From the NCBI GenBank assembly GCA_018971065.1, contig JAGWVC010000001.1, forward strand, positions 62,001-126,000: a DNA stretch of 64,000 nt. The letters are read 5' to 3'. A program made the position numbers and the translations under genes. The stretch comes from Sphingomonadales bacterium. Its GTDB lineage: Bacteria > Pseudomonadota > Alphaproteobacteria > Sphingomonadales > Sphingomonadaceae. Position 1 is the first letter of the stretch. Every line of letters begins with the position of its first letter. The notes below the pieces were generated by a model. It searched no databases. It was not told the DNA's origin and worked only from the letters and a program-made list of their open reading frames with translations. Below are positions 10,294 to 19,089 of this stretch, one piece after another.

Positions 10294-10999
10294 GCGGCGC
10301 GCCTTGCCGGCGAACGGGGCTTCGTTCGCGTCGAGGCGGCGGGTGAGGTCTGCGAAGGCGGTGCCGGGGCCGGCGGCGAGGCGGGCAGCGATCTGCCGGA
10401 CCACTTCGGCGGGCGCCGGTGTCGATGACGAGGTCGAAGCAGTCGTGCGCATGGATTTCGGCGCCCATGTAGCGCGAGACCAGCTTGGTGTTGTCGTTGG
10501 CGCGCTTGCCATGTTCCTCGCCCAGCGAAGCGACGATCGAAGGCAGGCGCGCATCGATGCGCGAGGGAACGACTTCGGGGGCGGGTTTGAGGCAGACGAA
10601 AGTGACGGGCAGGCCGCGAAAGGCGTCGAGCAGATCGGCCAACAGCGGCGGATCGAACGTGCAGACGTGATCGAGGACGACGCGGGCGCCCTGGCGCACG
10701 CCTTCGGCGGCCATGCGGTGGAAGGTGCGCAGCATCTGCGGGCCGAGGGGGCCGAGTTCCATGTGGCGGCCGCCTTCGGGGTTTGTCGGATCGTCGGGGA
10801 CCATGTGCAGCCCCTCGTGGTCGCGCGGGCCGCCGTCGATGAACTTGCGGGGCACGATCTTGCCCATGAACAGATCGACCCCGAAGTGGAACCACAGATC
10901 GTCCACGTCAGCGACGAACTGGCCGCAGGTGGTGGTCTTGCCCGAGCCGGTGGTGCCGGTGATGACGAGCGCGTGGCCTGCCGTGCCGGGCATGGTCAT
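10288..10999 (-). pseudogene. chloramphenicol phosphotransferase-like kinase, frameshifted
   Basis: A P-loop kinase with Walker A GTTGSGKT near residue 17 and a family block VLDHVCTFDP; it resembles the chloramphenicol phosphotransferase-like AAA group. The start (ATG 10999) overlaps the previous stop as ATGA. The frame holds to about residue 193 (VIDTG), then runs into arginine/proline-rich text at 10416-10421. The sensible continuation, APAEVVRQIAARLAAG to the TAG at 10288, lies in another frame, so one base has been gained (or two lost). As written, the product would run on to 10211, over the start of dioxygenase copy 1. It may be a decayed gene or a sequencing error; the window cannot decide. 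Confidence 0.7.
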
Positions 11000-11979
11000 T
11001 CCCTTTCCCATACCGCCGGCCCGGCGCGGTGCCAGTCGCGGAAGGCGTGGATGCCGTAGTATTCCTGATCCTCGCCGGTGGCGTCGGTGAAGCCGTCGTA
11101 GTCCCACTTGTAGAGAGTCCACCACTGGCCGCGATCGGGAAACAGCATGAACTTGGCGGGGGTCTGCTCGCGGCCGAGGGCGGTGAGCTCGCGGTCGAGG
11201 GCGTCCTTGAGGTGGACTTCGATTTTGGTCGGGCGCGGGCCGTCGCGTTCGAGCACACGGCGGTGGCCGGAAACGACTTCGCTGATCACGCCATCGCGCA
11301 GGATGTAGCCGCCGACCGCCTTTCCGACCCGCGACTTCGTATCCGGGGCGAGGATGTGCCAGCCGGTGCGTGCGTCGGCGGTGGACCATGCATAACCGCC
11401 GGGGGCCGCACGTTCCATCGAGCGCGGACCGTGGCCGCCGTCGCGGATCGAGAAGCAATCGACGGCAAGGCGTTCGCCATCGAGCTCCACCCAGCCCGCG
11501 ATACGGCCGGGCTGCTCGAAGTGAACCTTGAAGGCGCGGCCGAGCTGCTGCATCGGCGGCTTGTCCTGAAAGCCCTGGCCCATGATGTTGGGCGGGGCGA
11601 TCGCGGTGAAGGTCAGGTCGAGCCGGAAGCCGGCGCGATCGTAGCGGATGCGGTAGCGCTGGAGCGGCTGCTCCATTCGCACGTCGAGGCCCCAAGGGGT
11701 CTGGTAATCGTACTTATCGTAGTCCTCCCCCCAGCGGCCTTCGGGGAGCGGGCGCATGAGTTGGAAATCGAAGTAACGGAATTCCCAGACGTGCTGGCCC
11801 GAGCGGTCCCACATCGCCGGGCCGCCGCAGAAGCTGGCCTGGTTCGGGCGGAAGTGAGTCCAGACGAGGCCGGCGATGTCGCGATCGGGGATAGCCCATG
11901 AGAACCAGCTCGATTCGGTCCATGTCAGGTCGTCGCCCAGCGGCGCGAAGTGATCGAGCAGGGCCGATTGGTCGTTCAT
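10996..11979 (-). CDS. DUF7064/DUF7065-like protein of the dioxygenase cluster
   Basis: A 327-residue soluble protein without a signal peptide. It is rich in aromatic beta-strand text such as FRYFDFQLM and RIRYDRAGFRLDLTFTAI, and ends in DRGQWWTLYKWDYDGFTDA. This resembles the lipocalin-like/DUF7064 proteins found beside SDRs, CoA ligases and oxygenases in sphingomonads and actinobacteria; the family name is from memory and moderately sure. Such proteins are thought to bind hydrophobic substrates. The ATG at 11979 gives MNDQSALLDHFAPLG. It sits between dioxygenase copy 2 and the kinase, with which it overlaps by 4 bases, so it is probably part of the same transcript. Confidence 0.6.
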   Translation of the reverse strand: MNDQSALLDHFAPLGDDLTWTESSWFSWAIPDRDIAGLVWTHFRPNQASFCGGPAMWDRSGQHVWEFRYFDFQLMRPLPEGRWGEDYDKYDYQTPWGLDVRMEQPLQRYRIRYDRAGFRLDLTFTAIAPPNIMGQGFQDKPPMQQLGRAFKVHFEQPGRIAGWVELDGERLAVDCFSIRDGGHGPRSMERAAPGGYAWSTADARTGWHILAPDTKSRVGKAVGGYILRDGVISEVVSGHRRVLERDGPRPTKIEVHLKDALDRELTALGREQTPAKFMLFPDRGQWWTLYKWDYDGFTDATGEDQEYYGIHAFRDWHRAGPAVWERE

Positions 11980-12001
11980 GTGCCTCCCCCCTCCCGCCGG
12001 T

Positions 12002-12814
12002 TCAGGCCAGCGGCTCCTCACCGGCCAGCTTGGTGCGGACCATGCGGCGGCCGCTGGTTGGATCATAGGCGCGCGCGCGGTGCAAGGTGCCGGTGTTGTC
12101 CCACAGCACGGCATCACCGACTTGCCACGTGTGCGACAGGCGAAATCGCGGCTGCGTTGCCCAATCGCGCAGCCGCGTGAGCAATTCGAGGCTGGCGAGC
12201 GGGTCCATGCCGATGACGCCGGCGGCGGTGTTGCCGATGACCAGCGACTTGCGGCCCGAACGGTGAGTCCAGACCAGCGGCAGTTAGCGGGCGGGAACGC
12301 GCAGCCAGTCCTGCAATGTCGCAAGGCTGGGCTCCGGCTCCACCGCACGCTGCGCGGCGGCAAGGGCATGGATGGCGGTGAGGCCTTCGAGCGCGGATTT
12401 TTCGGCATCGGGCAGCGCATCGTACGCCGCATACGTATTGCAGAATTCGGTCTGGCCGCCGGTGGCGCTGGTGGCCTCGCAGCTCAGGATCGAGGCGAGG
12501 ATCGGCTTTTCGTTCATGTAGCCGTCGAAGTGCCAGAAGAACGAGGATTTCAGCCAGTCGATGTTGCTGCCGGTAGCGGGGTCGAGGCTGATCGTGGTCG
12601 GCTCGTCCGCATCGCGGTCGAACAGGCATTCGCCCAGGGTGCGGGTGAAGGCGATCTGCTCGGCGTGGTTGAAGCGCACCTGCGGCAAGACGAGAACGCC
12701 GCGCGCTTCGAGCAGCGCCCGTAAATCGGCGGCGTGAGCACCGGACAGCAACGTCGCCTTGTCAAGCAACACGCGGCTGCCGATCAGCGGTTTCAGGTCT
12801 TCGCGTGGCAGCAT
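12002..12814 (-). pseudogene. TauD/TfdA dioxygenase copy 2, interrupted by in-frame TAA
   Basis: A paralogue of copies 1, 3 and 4. The frame is intact over the whole length, but codon 177 is TAA (12284-12286), exactly where the paralogues have Glu in NELPLVW or AELPLVV. A single G-to-T change of GAA would explain it. Before the stop the iron motif WHFDGYM is kept; after it come the distal histidine (TLHRARAYDP) and the 2-oxoglutarate arginine. The truncated 176-residue product would therefore lack an iron ligand. The ATG at 12814 follows a GGGAG site; 12829 is an alternative. It is either a recent pseudogene or a sequencing error. Confidence 0.85.
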
Positions 12815-12871
12815 CGCCGTCTCCCGCATGGCAGGGTGGCGGCGATGCCGGGTAGCGTCAAGCCATCGGGA

Positions 12872-13711
12872 TCAGGCGAAGGGCTCTTCGCCTTCCAGCT
12901 TGGTGCGGTGCATCATGCGGCCGCAATCGGGATCGTAGGCTTCGGCGCGATGCATGGTGCCGGTGTTGTCCCACATCACGCAATCGCCGACCGACCATTC
13001 GTGGCTGTAGGAGAACTGCTCGCTGGTGGCCCATTCGCGCAGGCCGTGGATGGTCAGCGCGCTCTCCATCGCGTCCATGCCGATGACGCGGCTGGCGGTG
13101 CAGCCCAGCACCAGGCTTTCCCGGCCGGACTTGTGCTTCCACACCAGCGGCAATTCGTTCTCGCCACCGCGCATCATGCCCTGGAGCTTGGCAACGCTGG
13201 GTTCCGGCTCATAGTAGAACACCGTGGGCCAGACGCCGTGCGCGACGCGCAGGTCCTTCAGTTCGGCCTTGCGATCGGCCGGCAGGTCGTCCCACGCGGC
13301 GTAGGTGTTGCAGAAGCCGGTGTTGCCGGTGCCCTTGGGGCTGGGAACCTTGCACGACAGCATCGACGCGAAGATCGGCACGCCGTTCATCGTGCCGTCG
13401 ATGTGCCAGTACAGCGAACCCTTCAGATATTCGGCCGCCGCCGGGTTTTCCTTCACGTCGAGCGTGATCTTGGACACCGAGCCATCGGGGTTTTCGGTGG
13501 TGTAGTTGCCCAGCGTGCGGGTGAAGGCGACTTGCTCGTCGTCGGTGAAATCGATCTGCGGGAACACGAGCACACCGACCTGTTCGATCAGCTCGCGCAA
13601 GTCCTGCGCGAGTTCGCCGGACAGCAGTTCGGCCTTGGTGTTGAGGACGCGGGCGCCGATCTTGTCCTTGATCTTTTCGTGGCGAAGCGCGGTGGTGGTG
13701 GCGACGGTCAT
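12872..13711 (-). CDS. TauD/TfdA-family Fe(II)/2-oxoglutarate dioxygenase, copy 3
   Basis: A 279-residue oxygenase closely related to copy 4: both start with a short tail and then KDKIGARVLNTKAELLSGEL. The iron ligands lie in WHIDGTMNG and TMHRAEAYD, and GRMMHRTKLEGEE provides the 2-oxoglutarate arginine. It differs from copy 4 most between the two ligand regions, which suggests different substrates after duplication. The gap to copy 4 is 128 bases; the gap to copy 2 is 57 bases. Confidence 0.9.
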   Translation of the reverse strand: MTVATTTALRHEKIKDKIGARVLNTKAELLSGELAQDLRELIEQVGVLVFPQIDFTDDEQVAFTRTLGNYTTENPDGSVSKITLDVKENPAAAEYLKGSLYWHIDGTMNGVPIFASMLSCKVPSPKGTGNTGFCNTYAAWDDLPADRKAELKDLRVAHGVWPTVFYYEPEPSVAKLQGMMRGGENELPLVWKHKSGRESLVLGCTASRVIGMDAMESALTIHGLREWATSEQFSYSHEWSVGDCVMWDNTGTMHRAEAYDPDCGRMMHRTKLEGEEPFA

Positions 13712-13839
13712 GTCAGGCCTCTGGGTGTGGGGAACGGTGGTCTGCCCCTGCCGTTTCGTCCGGACAGAGTCAATTCGGCCACGCCCGCGCGGGGGCGGGC
13801 GTGGCCGATCTGCGTCAGTTCGTCTCGAACGAAGCTGGC

Positions 13840-14694
13840 TTACCTGGCGTTCGCTTCCCACGCTTCCCCGCCGCGAATGATCGTGCGGTGCATCATGCGG
13901 CCGCTGGCCGGGTCGTAAGGCGTGGCGCGGTGCAGCGAGGTGCGGTTGTCCCACATCACGGTGTCACCCACCTGCCACTTGTGAGCGTACATGTAGGGTT
14001 CGCTGGTGGCAAATTCGCGCAGGCCATGCAGGATCTTCTGGCTGTCCTTCATGTCCAGCCCCTTGATGTAGTGCGCGGTGTTACCCAGCACGAGCGACTT
14101 CTTGCCCGACGCGTTCTCGACCACCAGCGGCAGCTCGGCCTCGCCCTTCGACTGCCAGTTCTCGAGCTGCTTCAGCGTGGGTTCGGGGGTGTGGTAGAAC
14201 TGCGAGCACCACAATGAATGGATCACGCGCAGCCCTTCGAGCCGGGCCTTTTCGTCCTCGGGCAGATCGGCATAGGCGGTGGCGGTGTTGGCGAATTCGG
14301 TGTCGCCACCCTCGGGCGCCAGAATCTGCGCGCTGAGCATCGAGGCGCGGACCGGCTGGGCGTTCATGGTGCCGTCGATATGCCAGTAGAGCGACCCCTT
14401 CAGGTATTCGGCAACGTCCTGGTTGACCTTCTCATCAAGGCTGATCTTGAACACCGAACCCTTGTCACCGCGAATCTCGTCGGCGGCACCGCCCAGTGAT
14501 TCGGAGAAGGCGACCTGCTCGGCGTCAGTGAAGTGAACCTGCGGGAACACCAGCACGCCGCGTTCTTCAAGCAGGGCATTGATGGCGTCGGACAGCTCAC
14601 CCGAAAGCAGCTCGGCCTTGGTGTTGAGGACGCGGGCGCCGATCTTGTCCTTGATCGGTTCGAAACGCAGGCGGGTGTCGGCGATGGTCGCCAT
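13840..14694 (-). CDS. TauD/TfdA-family Fe(II)/2-oxoglutarate dioxygenase, copy 4
   Basis: The first gene of the minus-strand cluster, encoding 284 residues. The ligands are in WHIDGTMNA and SLHRATPYD, where the usual T(M/L)H is replaced by SLH; GRMMHRT follows. It is the most divergent in its C-terminal half (VENASGKKSLVLGNTAHYIKG). A candidate promoter with the GCTGTACAC motif lies 45-73 bases before the start. The divergent neighbour is the LLM oxidoreductase, so both may be controlled from the 139-base gap. The substrate is unknown. Confidence 0.9.
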   Translation of the reverse strand: MATIADTRLRFEPIKDKIGARVLNTKAELLSGELSDAINALLEERGVLVFPQVHFTDAEQVAFSESLGGAADEIRGDKGSVFKISLDEKVNQDVAEYLKGSLYWHIDGTMNAQPVRASMLSAQILAPEGGDTEFANTATAYADLPEDEKARLEGLRVIHSLWCSQFYHTPEPTLKQLENWQSKGEAELPLVVENASGKKSLVLGNTAHYIKGLDMKDSQKILHGLREFATSEPYMYAHKWQVGDTVMWDNRTSLHRATPYDPASGRMMHRTIIRGGEAWEANAR

Positions 14695-14738
14695 GATCGT
14701 GATACTCCCGAAGCAGATGGTTGGCTCGTTGTTGAACA

Positions 14739-14767
14739 GGTGTACAGCATTTGCAACGCAATTGCAA
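14739..14767 (-). promoter_or_regulatory. candidate promoter of the dioxygenase cluster
   Basis: On the minus strand TTGCAA (14767-14762) and TACACC (14744-14739) are 17 bases apart. The 15-base string AATGCTGTACACCTG over the -10 region occurs identically before the P450 gene at 53334 in the same orientation, more than a -10 box alone would require. It may be a shared operator. Confidence 0.45.
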
Positions 14768-14833
14768 GTGGGACTGTAGTGCAGTGGGACGGGCCCCCTT
14801 CCCTTTCGCGCGGTCAAGCCCCACCTTGACGCG

Positions 14834-15832
14834 ATGGCAGAGCTTTCCTTTCTCGACCTTGTCCCGATTCTCGATGGCGGCACCGTGGCCGATGCGCTGC
14901 GACGCGCGGCCGATATGGCGAAAGCCTGCGAGGCCGCCGGGTACAAGCGCTACTGGGTGGCCGAGCATCACGGCATGGCCGGGGTCGGCGCGGCGGCGAC
15001 AGCGGTGGTGATCGGCCACATCGGCGCGGCAACTGCGACGATCCGCGTGGGCGCCGGCGGGATCATGCTGCCCAATCATTCGCCGCTGCAGGTGGCCGAG
15101 CAGTTCGGCACGCTGGACGCGCTGTTCCCGGGCCGCGTGGACCTGGGGCTGGGGCGCGCGCCGGGGTCGGACCAGCGCGTCATGCGGGCGATGCGGCGCG
15201 GGCTGAACAGCTCGCCCGACGATTTTCCGCGCGACGTGGTGGAATTGCAGGCCTTGTTCGCCGGATCGGACGAGGTGGGCATCACCGCCACACCGGGAGC
15301 CGGGGCAAATCCGGAGCTGTGGATTCTGGGCAGCAGCACCTTCGGCGCGCAACTGGCCGCGTACCTGGGGCTGCCGTATGGTTTCGCCTCGCACTTCGCG
15401 CCGGGGATGATCGATGAGGCGCTGCGGGTCTATCGCGCCAATTTCCGGCCTTCGGCGGTGCTGAACAAGCCGCATGTCATGGCGGGTTACAACGTGATCG
15501 GCGCGGACAGCGACGACGAGGCGGCGCTGCTGGCGACATCGATGCAGCAGGGCCTGGTGGCGCTGTGGAGTGGCGAGACGCGCGGTGGGCTGCGGCCGCC
15601 GGTGGCGGGGTTTTTCGAGACGCTGAGCGCGCAGCAGAAGGCCGGGCTGGCGCAGTTCCATGCGTTCACTTCGGTGGGAACAAGGGCCACTTTACGCGAC
15701 GGTTTCGCGGCGTTTCTGGAACGCACCGGGGCGGATGAGGTGATCGTGACGTCGCAGGTGTGGGACCATGCCGCGCGGATGAACAGCATCGCCATCGCGG
15801 CGGAAGCATTTGCCGACGTGACGCAAGCGTGA
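14834..15832 (+). CDS. LLM-class (luciferase-like) flavin-dependent oxidoreductase
   Basis: A 332-residue TIM-barrel enzyme of the bacterial luciferase-like superfamily, group 1. Family blocks include [45 protein letters not shown] and the [14 protein letters not shown] loop that binds FMN phosphate. Such enzymes use FMNH2 or F420 to oxidise diverse small molecules. The ATG starts [13 protein letters not shown]. It is divergent from the dioxygenase cluster. Despite the family name there is no evidence that it works with the LuxC/LuxE-like pair 12 kb away. Confidence 0.9.
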   Translation: MAELSFLDLVPILDGGTVADALRRAADMAKACEAAGYKRYWVAEHHGMAGVGAAATAVVIGHIGAATATIRVGAGGIMLPNHSPLQVAEQFGTLDALFPGRVDLGLGRAPGSDQRVMRAMRRGLNSSPDDFPRDVVELQALFAGSDEVGITATPGAGANPELWILGSSTFGAQLAAYLGLPYGFASHFAPGMIDEALRVYRANFRPSAVLNKPHVMAGYNVIGADSDDEAALLATSMQQGLVALWSGETRGGLRPPVAGFFETLSAQQKAGLAQFHAFTSVGTRATLRDGFAAFLERTGADEVIVTSQVWDHAARMNSIAIAAEAFADVTQA

Positions 15833-15861
15833 TGCCCCGGCGGCGGCACCGCCGGGGCATC
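15831..15861. terminator. GC hairpin between convergent genes
   Basis: A perfect 13-base stem, GATGCCCCGGCGG (15831-15843) pairing with 15849-15861, overlaps the stop codon of the LLM gene. There is no T-tract on either side, so it is a plausible but unproven bidirectional terminator for the LLM gene and the convergent secreted-protein gene. Confidence 0.5.
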
Positions 15862-15868
15862 GGGTTGG

Positions 15869-16315
15869 TCAGCCGCGCATGCCGTGCAGGTCGAGATCGA
15901 CAACGCGGCCGTGGTCGATGCGGCAGGTGAAGCTGCCGTGGTCGCGGCCGCGATCCCAGCCACCCCGGTCATGTCCGCCCCAGCGGTACGCGTCGCGGTA
16001 ATCACCCCGGGATGACACGGCCAGTTCACCCCGGACGCGGAAGCCGTCGCCAGTCCGATCGACATCGCTGATGCGGGTGACGCGGGCCTGGCCGCGCGCC
16101 TGCATGGTGGCGGCGCGGCTGCACTGCTCGATGGCGAAACGCGGGTTGCCGCCCATGCGGTAGTTGTCGCGGTAACTGTCACGATGATTGCCGTCGTGCC
16201 AGCCGCTATCGTGGGCGGGGCCGTTCCATGCCTGCGCCGATGCCGGGGCGGTGGCGCCCAGCGCGAGCGTTGCCGTGGCAACGGTGCCCAGCAGGCTTTT
16301 GCCGATGCGATTCAT
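15869..16315 (-). CDS. small secreted protein of unknown function
   Basis: A 148-residue protein with a clear signal peptide (MNRIGKSLLGTVATATLALG, cleavage probably after ASAQA). The mature part is unusually rich in Asp, Arg, His, Tyr and Gly (SGWHDGNHRDSYRDNYRMGG), with two cysteines that could form a disulfide. It resembles the poorly characterised small periplasmic proteins common in sphingomonads; I cannot name a family. The ATG at 16315 gives the signal peptide; an upstream start at 16342 adds nine residues and is less likely. Confidence 0.75.
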   Translation of the reverse strand: MNRIGKSLLGTVATATLALGATAPASAQAWNGPAHDSGWHDGNHRDSYRDNYRMGGNPRFAIEQCSRAATMQARGQARVTRISDVDRTGDGFRVRGELAVSSRGDYRDAYRWGGHDRGGWDRGRDHGSFTCRIDHGRVVDLDLHGMRG

Positions 16316-16517
16316 GATGGGTCTCCTTGCTTGCCGGGACATGCCGGCTTGAAAACCGTTCTAGGCGCACTGCGCTGAGGGGAGGCTGAACCGGCACGAC
16401 AGATGACGTTCATGAAACTGGTCAATTAGATGAACGGCATTCGCCCTAAAGTTAACGCCGCGTTAGGCCCTTCTCGCTAGGTTTGCCGCCACGTTCGGAT
16501 TGTCATGGAGTGCGGCG

Positions 16518-17282
16518 ATGAGCTGGGTTCAGGCGCTGTTTGCGGGAATGTTGCCGACGGCGATCGTTTCACTGCTGATCCTTGGCGCCGAATGGATCAA
16601 CGGTTCGCGCGGGACCGACTGGTGGCGCAACCTGCAGGCCTGGTTCCTGTGCCGCCTGGCCGCGATCACCGCCCTGCCGCTGCTGCCGCTGTGGGCGCAT
16701 GAAAACTGGTCGCTGATCGACGGCAAGACGCTGCCGTTCTGGATCGGCTTTCCCATCCTGGTGCTGGCGCGCGACCTGGGCGAATACCTGTTCCACCGCG
16801 CGCAGCATTCGGTGCCGTTCCTGTGGGCGATGCATTCGCTGCACCATTCCGACCCCGACATGATGGTGCTGACCACCCAGCGCCATTTCTGGGGCGACCA
16901 GTTTATCAAGGAACTGACGATCTGGCCGGCGGCGCTGCTGGTGATCAGCCCCACCCCGGCGATGCTGGTGGCCTGGGGCTTCTTCACGCTGTGGAACTTC
17001 GCGCTGCATTCCAGCCTGCCGATCGACTTCGGCCGGTTCTCGTGGGTGCTGAACAGCCCCGAATACCACCGGCGCCACCATTCGGTCGATCCGGCTGACT
17101 ACAACGGCAACTATGCCGCGCTGCTGCCGATCTGGGACGTGGTGTTCGGCGGTTATCACCGCGCCGAAGGGCATCCCCGCACCGGGATGCCGCGCAAGCC
17201 CGAGAACCTGTGGGAGCTGCTGGTCTGGCCGCTGATCTGGGACAAGGCGCCCGCCGTGGCGGCAAAGCCGGCCACCGCCTGA
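16518..17282 (+). CDS. sterol desaturase / fatty acid hydroxylase family protein
   Basis: A 254-residue membrane di-iron enzyme. The histidine boxes are HRAQH, HSLHH and YHRRHH, spaced as in the fatty acid hydroxylase superfamily, with four or more hydrophobic segments. Members hydroxylate or desaturate sterols, carotenoids or fatty acids, for example in forming 2-hydroxylated lipids or carotenoids in sphingomonads. The substrate here is not determined. The ATG at 16518 (MSWVQALFAGML) was chosen over an upstream TTG at 16500. The next gene begins 40 bases downstream. Confidence 0.88.
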   Translation: MSWVQALFAGMLPTAIVSLLILGAEWINGSRGTDWWRNLQAWFLCRLAAITALPLLPLWAHENWSLIDGKTLPFWIGFPILVLARDLGEYLFHRAQHSVPFLWAMHSLHHSDPDMMVLTTQRHFWGDQFIKELTIWPAALLVISPTPAMLVAWGFFTLWNFALHSSLPIDFGRFSWVLNSPEYHRRHHSVDPADYNGNYAALLPIWDVVFGGYHRAEGHPRTGMPRKPENLWELLVWPLIWDKAPAVAAKPATA

Positions 17283-17322
17283 AGGCCTTTTCTTCGCGCC
17301 CGCAAACGGGCAAGACCGGCGG

Positions 17323-18426
17323 ATGAGCGATATCGAAACGACGCCGCGCCGCGGGCAGCGGCTGATGGCCATCCTGGCGGTGAGCGGGCTGGCGGCGGCG
17401 GCCTTGTGGACGCTGCATTTCTTCCTGCACGCGATCGGCTGGGCGGCGATCATCGCGATGGCGCTGTGGCCCAGCTACATGCGGCTGGTGGCGCGCTGGC
17501 CGGGGCAACGGCGGCTGCTGCTGCCGGCCGGCGCGGTTTCGCTGGTGACGCTGCTGTTCGTGGTGCCGCTGGTGATGGTGGCACAGGCGGCGGTGCAGGA
17601 CAGCGCGGCGGTGATGGACTGGGTGCGCGACGCGCAGACCAACGGCGTGCCCGCGCCGGACATGCTGGCCAATCTGCCCTATGGCGACCATCTGCGCGGC
17701 TGGTGGACAGCGAACCTCAGCCAGCCGGGCGGGCTGGGCCGCATCGCCACGCACAGCCAGGCCGGGTCTGGCGGGGTGCTGGCCACCGGCGAGCGCGTGG
17801 TGGGCGCGGTGGCGCACCGCGCGGTGCTGGTGATCTTCATGCTGGTGGTGCTGTTCTTCCTGCTGCGCGACGGCGAGCGGCTGGGCAAGGCGATGCAGGT
17901 GGCGACGACGCGGGCGTTCGGCGCCGGCGGCGAGAAAGTGTTCGAGCAGGTGGTGGCGGCGGTGCGCGGCACGCTGAACGGGCTGGTGGTGATCGGCTTC
18001 GGCGAAGGCGTGCTGCTGGGGGTTTCGTATGAGCTGGCACGGGTGCCGCACGCCGCGCTGCTGGCACTGCTGACCGCGCTGCTGTCCGCGATCCCGCTGG
18101 GCGCGGTGGTGGCCTATGTGGTGGCCGCCGGCATCCTGGCGGCGGGCGGCGAGACCGGCTGGGCGGTGGGCATCCTGGTGTGGGGATCGATCGTGGTGTT
18201 CGTCGCCGACCATTTCGTGCGGCCGGTGCTGATCGGCGGATCGACGCGGCTGCCGTTCGTGGCGGTGCTACTGGGGATTGTCGGCGGGATCGAGGCCTGG
18301 GGGCTGATCGGGCTGGTGCTGGGCCCGGCGCTGATGGCGGCACTGCTGCTGCTGTGGCGCGAGTTCGTGGGCGAGCACGAGGGGCCGCTGGCGCCGAAGG
18401 TGGGGGGGTGGAAGGATAGGGGGTGA
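17323..18426 (+). CDS. AI-2E family (PerM/YdiK-like) transporter
   Basis: A 367-residue inner membrane protein of the AI-2E family. It has about eight hydrophobic segments with the family blocks VLFFLLRDGERL in the middle and the C-terminal GSIVVFVADHFVRPVLIGGSTRLPF. Family members include exporters of autoinducer-2 and sodium/proton antiporters, so the cargo is open. It lies directly behind the sterol desaturase gene on the same strand with a 40-base gap, and may share its transcript. Confidence 0.9.
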   Translation: MSDIETTPRRGQRLMAILAVSGLAAAALWTLHFFLHAIGWAAIIAMALWPSYMRLVARWPGQRRLLLPAGAVSLVTLLFVVPLVMVAQAAVQDSAAVMDWVRDAQTNGVPAPDMLANLPYGDHLRGWWTANLSQPGGLGRIATHSQAGSGGVLATGERVVGAVAHRAVLVIFMLVVLFFLLRDGERLGKAMQVATTRAFGAGGEKVFEQVVAAVRGTLNGLVVIGFGEGVLLGVSYELARVPHAALLALLTALLSAIPLGAVVAYVVAAGILAAGGETGWAVGILVWGSIVVFVADHFVRPVLIGGSTRLPFVAVLLGIVGGIEAWGLIGLVLGPALMAALLLLWREFVGEHEGPLAPKVGGWKDRG

Positions 18427-18555
18427 AGGGGGGTCTAGCCCCCTGCTCCGTCGGGGTCTTTGGGTTGCTCTGGCCGGATCGAGTAGACCGAGGCGGCTGC
18501 TTTCACTAGATGTAGCCGCTTCGCGAAATGGTGAGATTGTTGGGGAGAGCGGGCG

Positions 18556-18978
18556 TTACCGTGGTGACGGAGATGCCGGCCTAGTTCGCTCCCGGACCTT
18601 CCATTTTTCAATGGTGCCAATGGCATCACCAAGCATCACTTCGAGTTCGCTGATTGGACCTACCCATGTCTGGTCTATTTGGTCCTCAGTATCGTCATTC
18701 GTATCGATGGCCCGCGCTGTGACCGCAATTCGGTCACCATCCGGCTCACTCACGCTGACTTGAAAACACTCGAATGGTGGGTCTCCGGGAATGTGAAAAT
18801 ATCGCGCTGGCGACCCAGCCCATGCAGTGAACAGTGTTGACCCAGTTGCCATGACCCACGCGGCGATCACACCATCCACGTTCGCATACCCATGCCCACT
18901 CATAAGTGCAGGATGCATCGTTTGTGCTATGTCCGCAATGTCGTCGTGTCCGGAACGTCCACTTTCAACTCCTGTCAC
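18556..18978 (-). CDS. orphan hypothetical protein, AT-richer than neighbours
   Basis: I do not recognise this 140-residue protein. It has no signal peptide or membrane segment, is acidic, and contains PPFECFQVSVSEPDGDRIAVTARAID (two short quotes of one beta-rich stretch). The first possible start is a GTG at 18978; an ATG lies 20 codons in. Its base composition is lower in GC than the flanking AI-2E and LVIVD genes, suggesting an acquired gene. It sits between a gene pointing towards it and one pointing away, with no operon context. Confidence 0.45.
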   Translation of the reverse strand: MTGVESGRSGHDDIADIAQTMHPALMSGHGYANVDGVIAAWVMATGSTLFTAWAGSPARYFHIPGDPPFECFQVSVSEPDGDRIAVTARAIDTNDDTEDQIDQTWVGPISELEVMLGDAIGTIEKWKVRERTRPASPSPR

Positions 18979-19051
18979 CGCGAAGCGGTCTGTAGTTTTC
19001 CTGAACTTTCACCACGCTGGACTTGCTGACCGCCGCAAGGGAATCGGGGGT

Positions 19052-19074
19052 GCAGGGGGAATGATTCCCCCTGC
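19052..19074. repeat. 23-base palindrome, copy A
   Basis: A perfect palindrome, GCAGGGGGAAT-G-ATTCCCCCTGC, lies 16 bases after the stop side of the LVIVD gene. A near-identical copy lies at 30544-30569, with the flank CGGGGGT also conserved. It may act as a terminator or a small mobile palindromic element. Confidence 0.7.
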
Positions 19075-19089
19075 CCTTCCCTCTTCCTA

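Noticed and set aside
10211..11695. A 494-codon continuous frame covering the kinase
   Set aside because: Its first half is out of frame with the DUF7064-like gene and its end is noise after the frameshift. Only the middle part is a kinase.
14834..15832. LLM oxidoreductase as a partner (LuxAB) of the LuxC/LuxE-like genes
   Set aside because: It is a group 1 LLM enzyme 12 kb away, in another transcript; luminescent LuxAB come as two subunits next to luxCDE.
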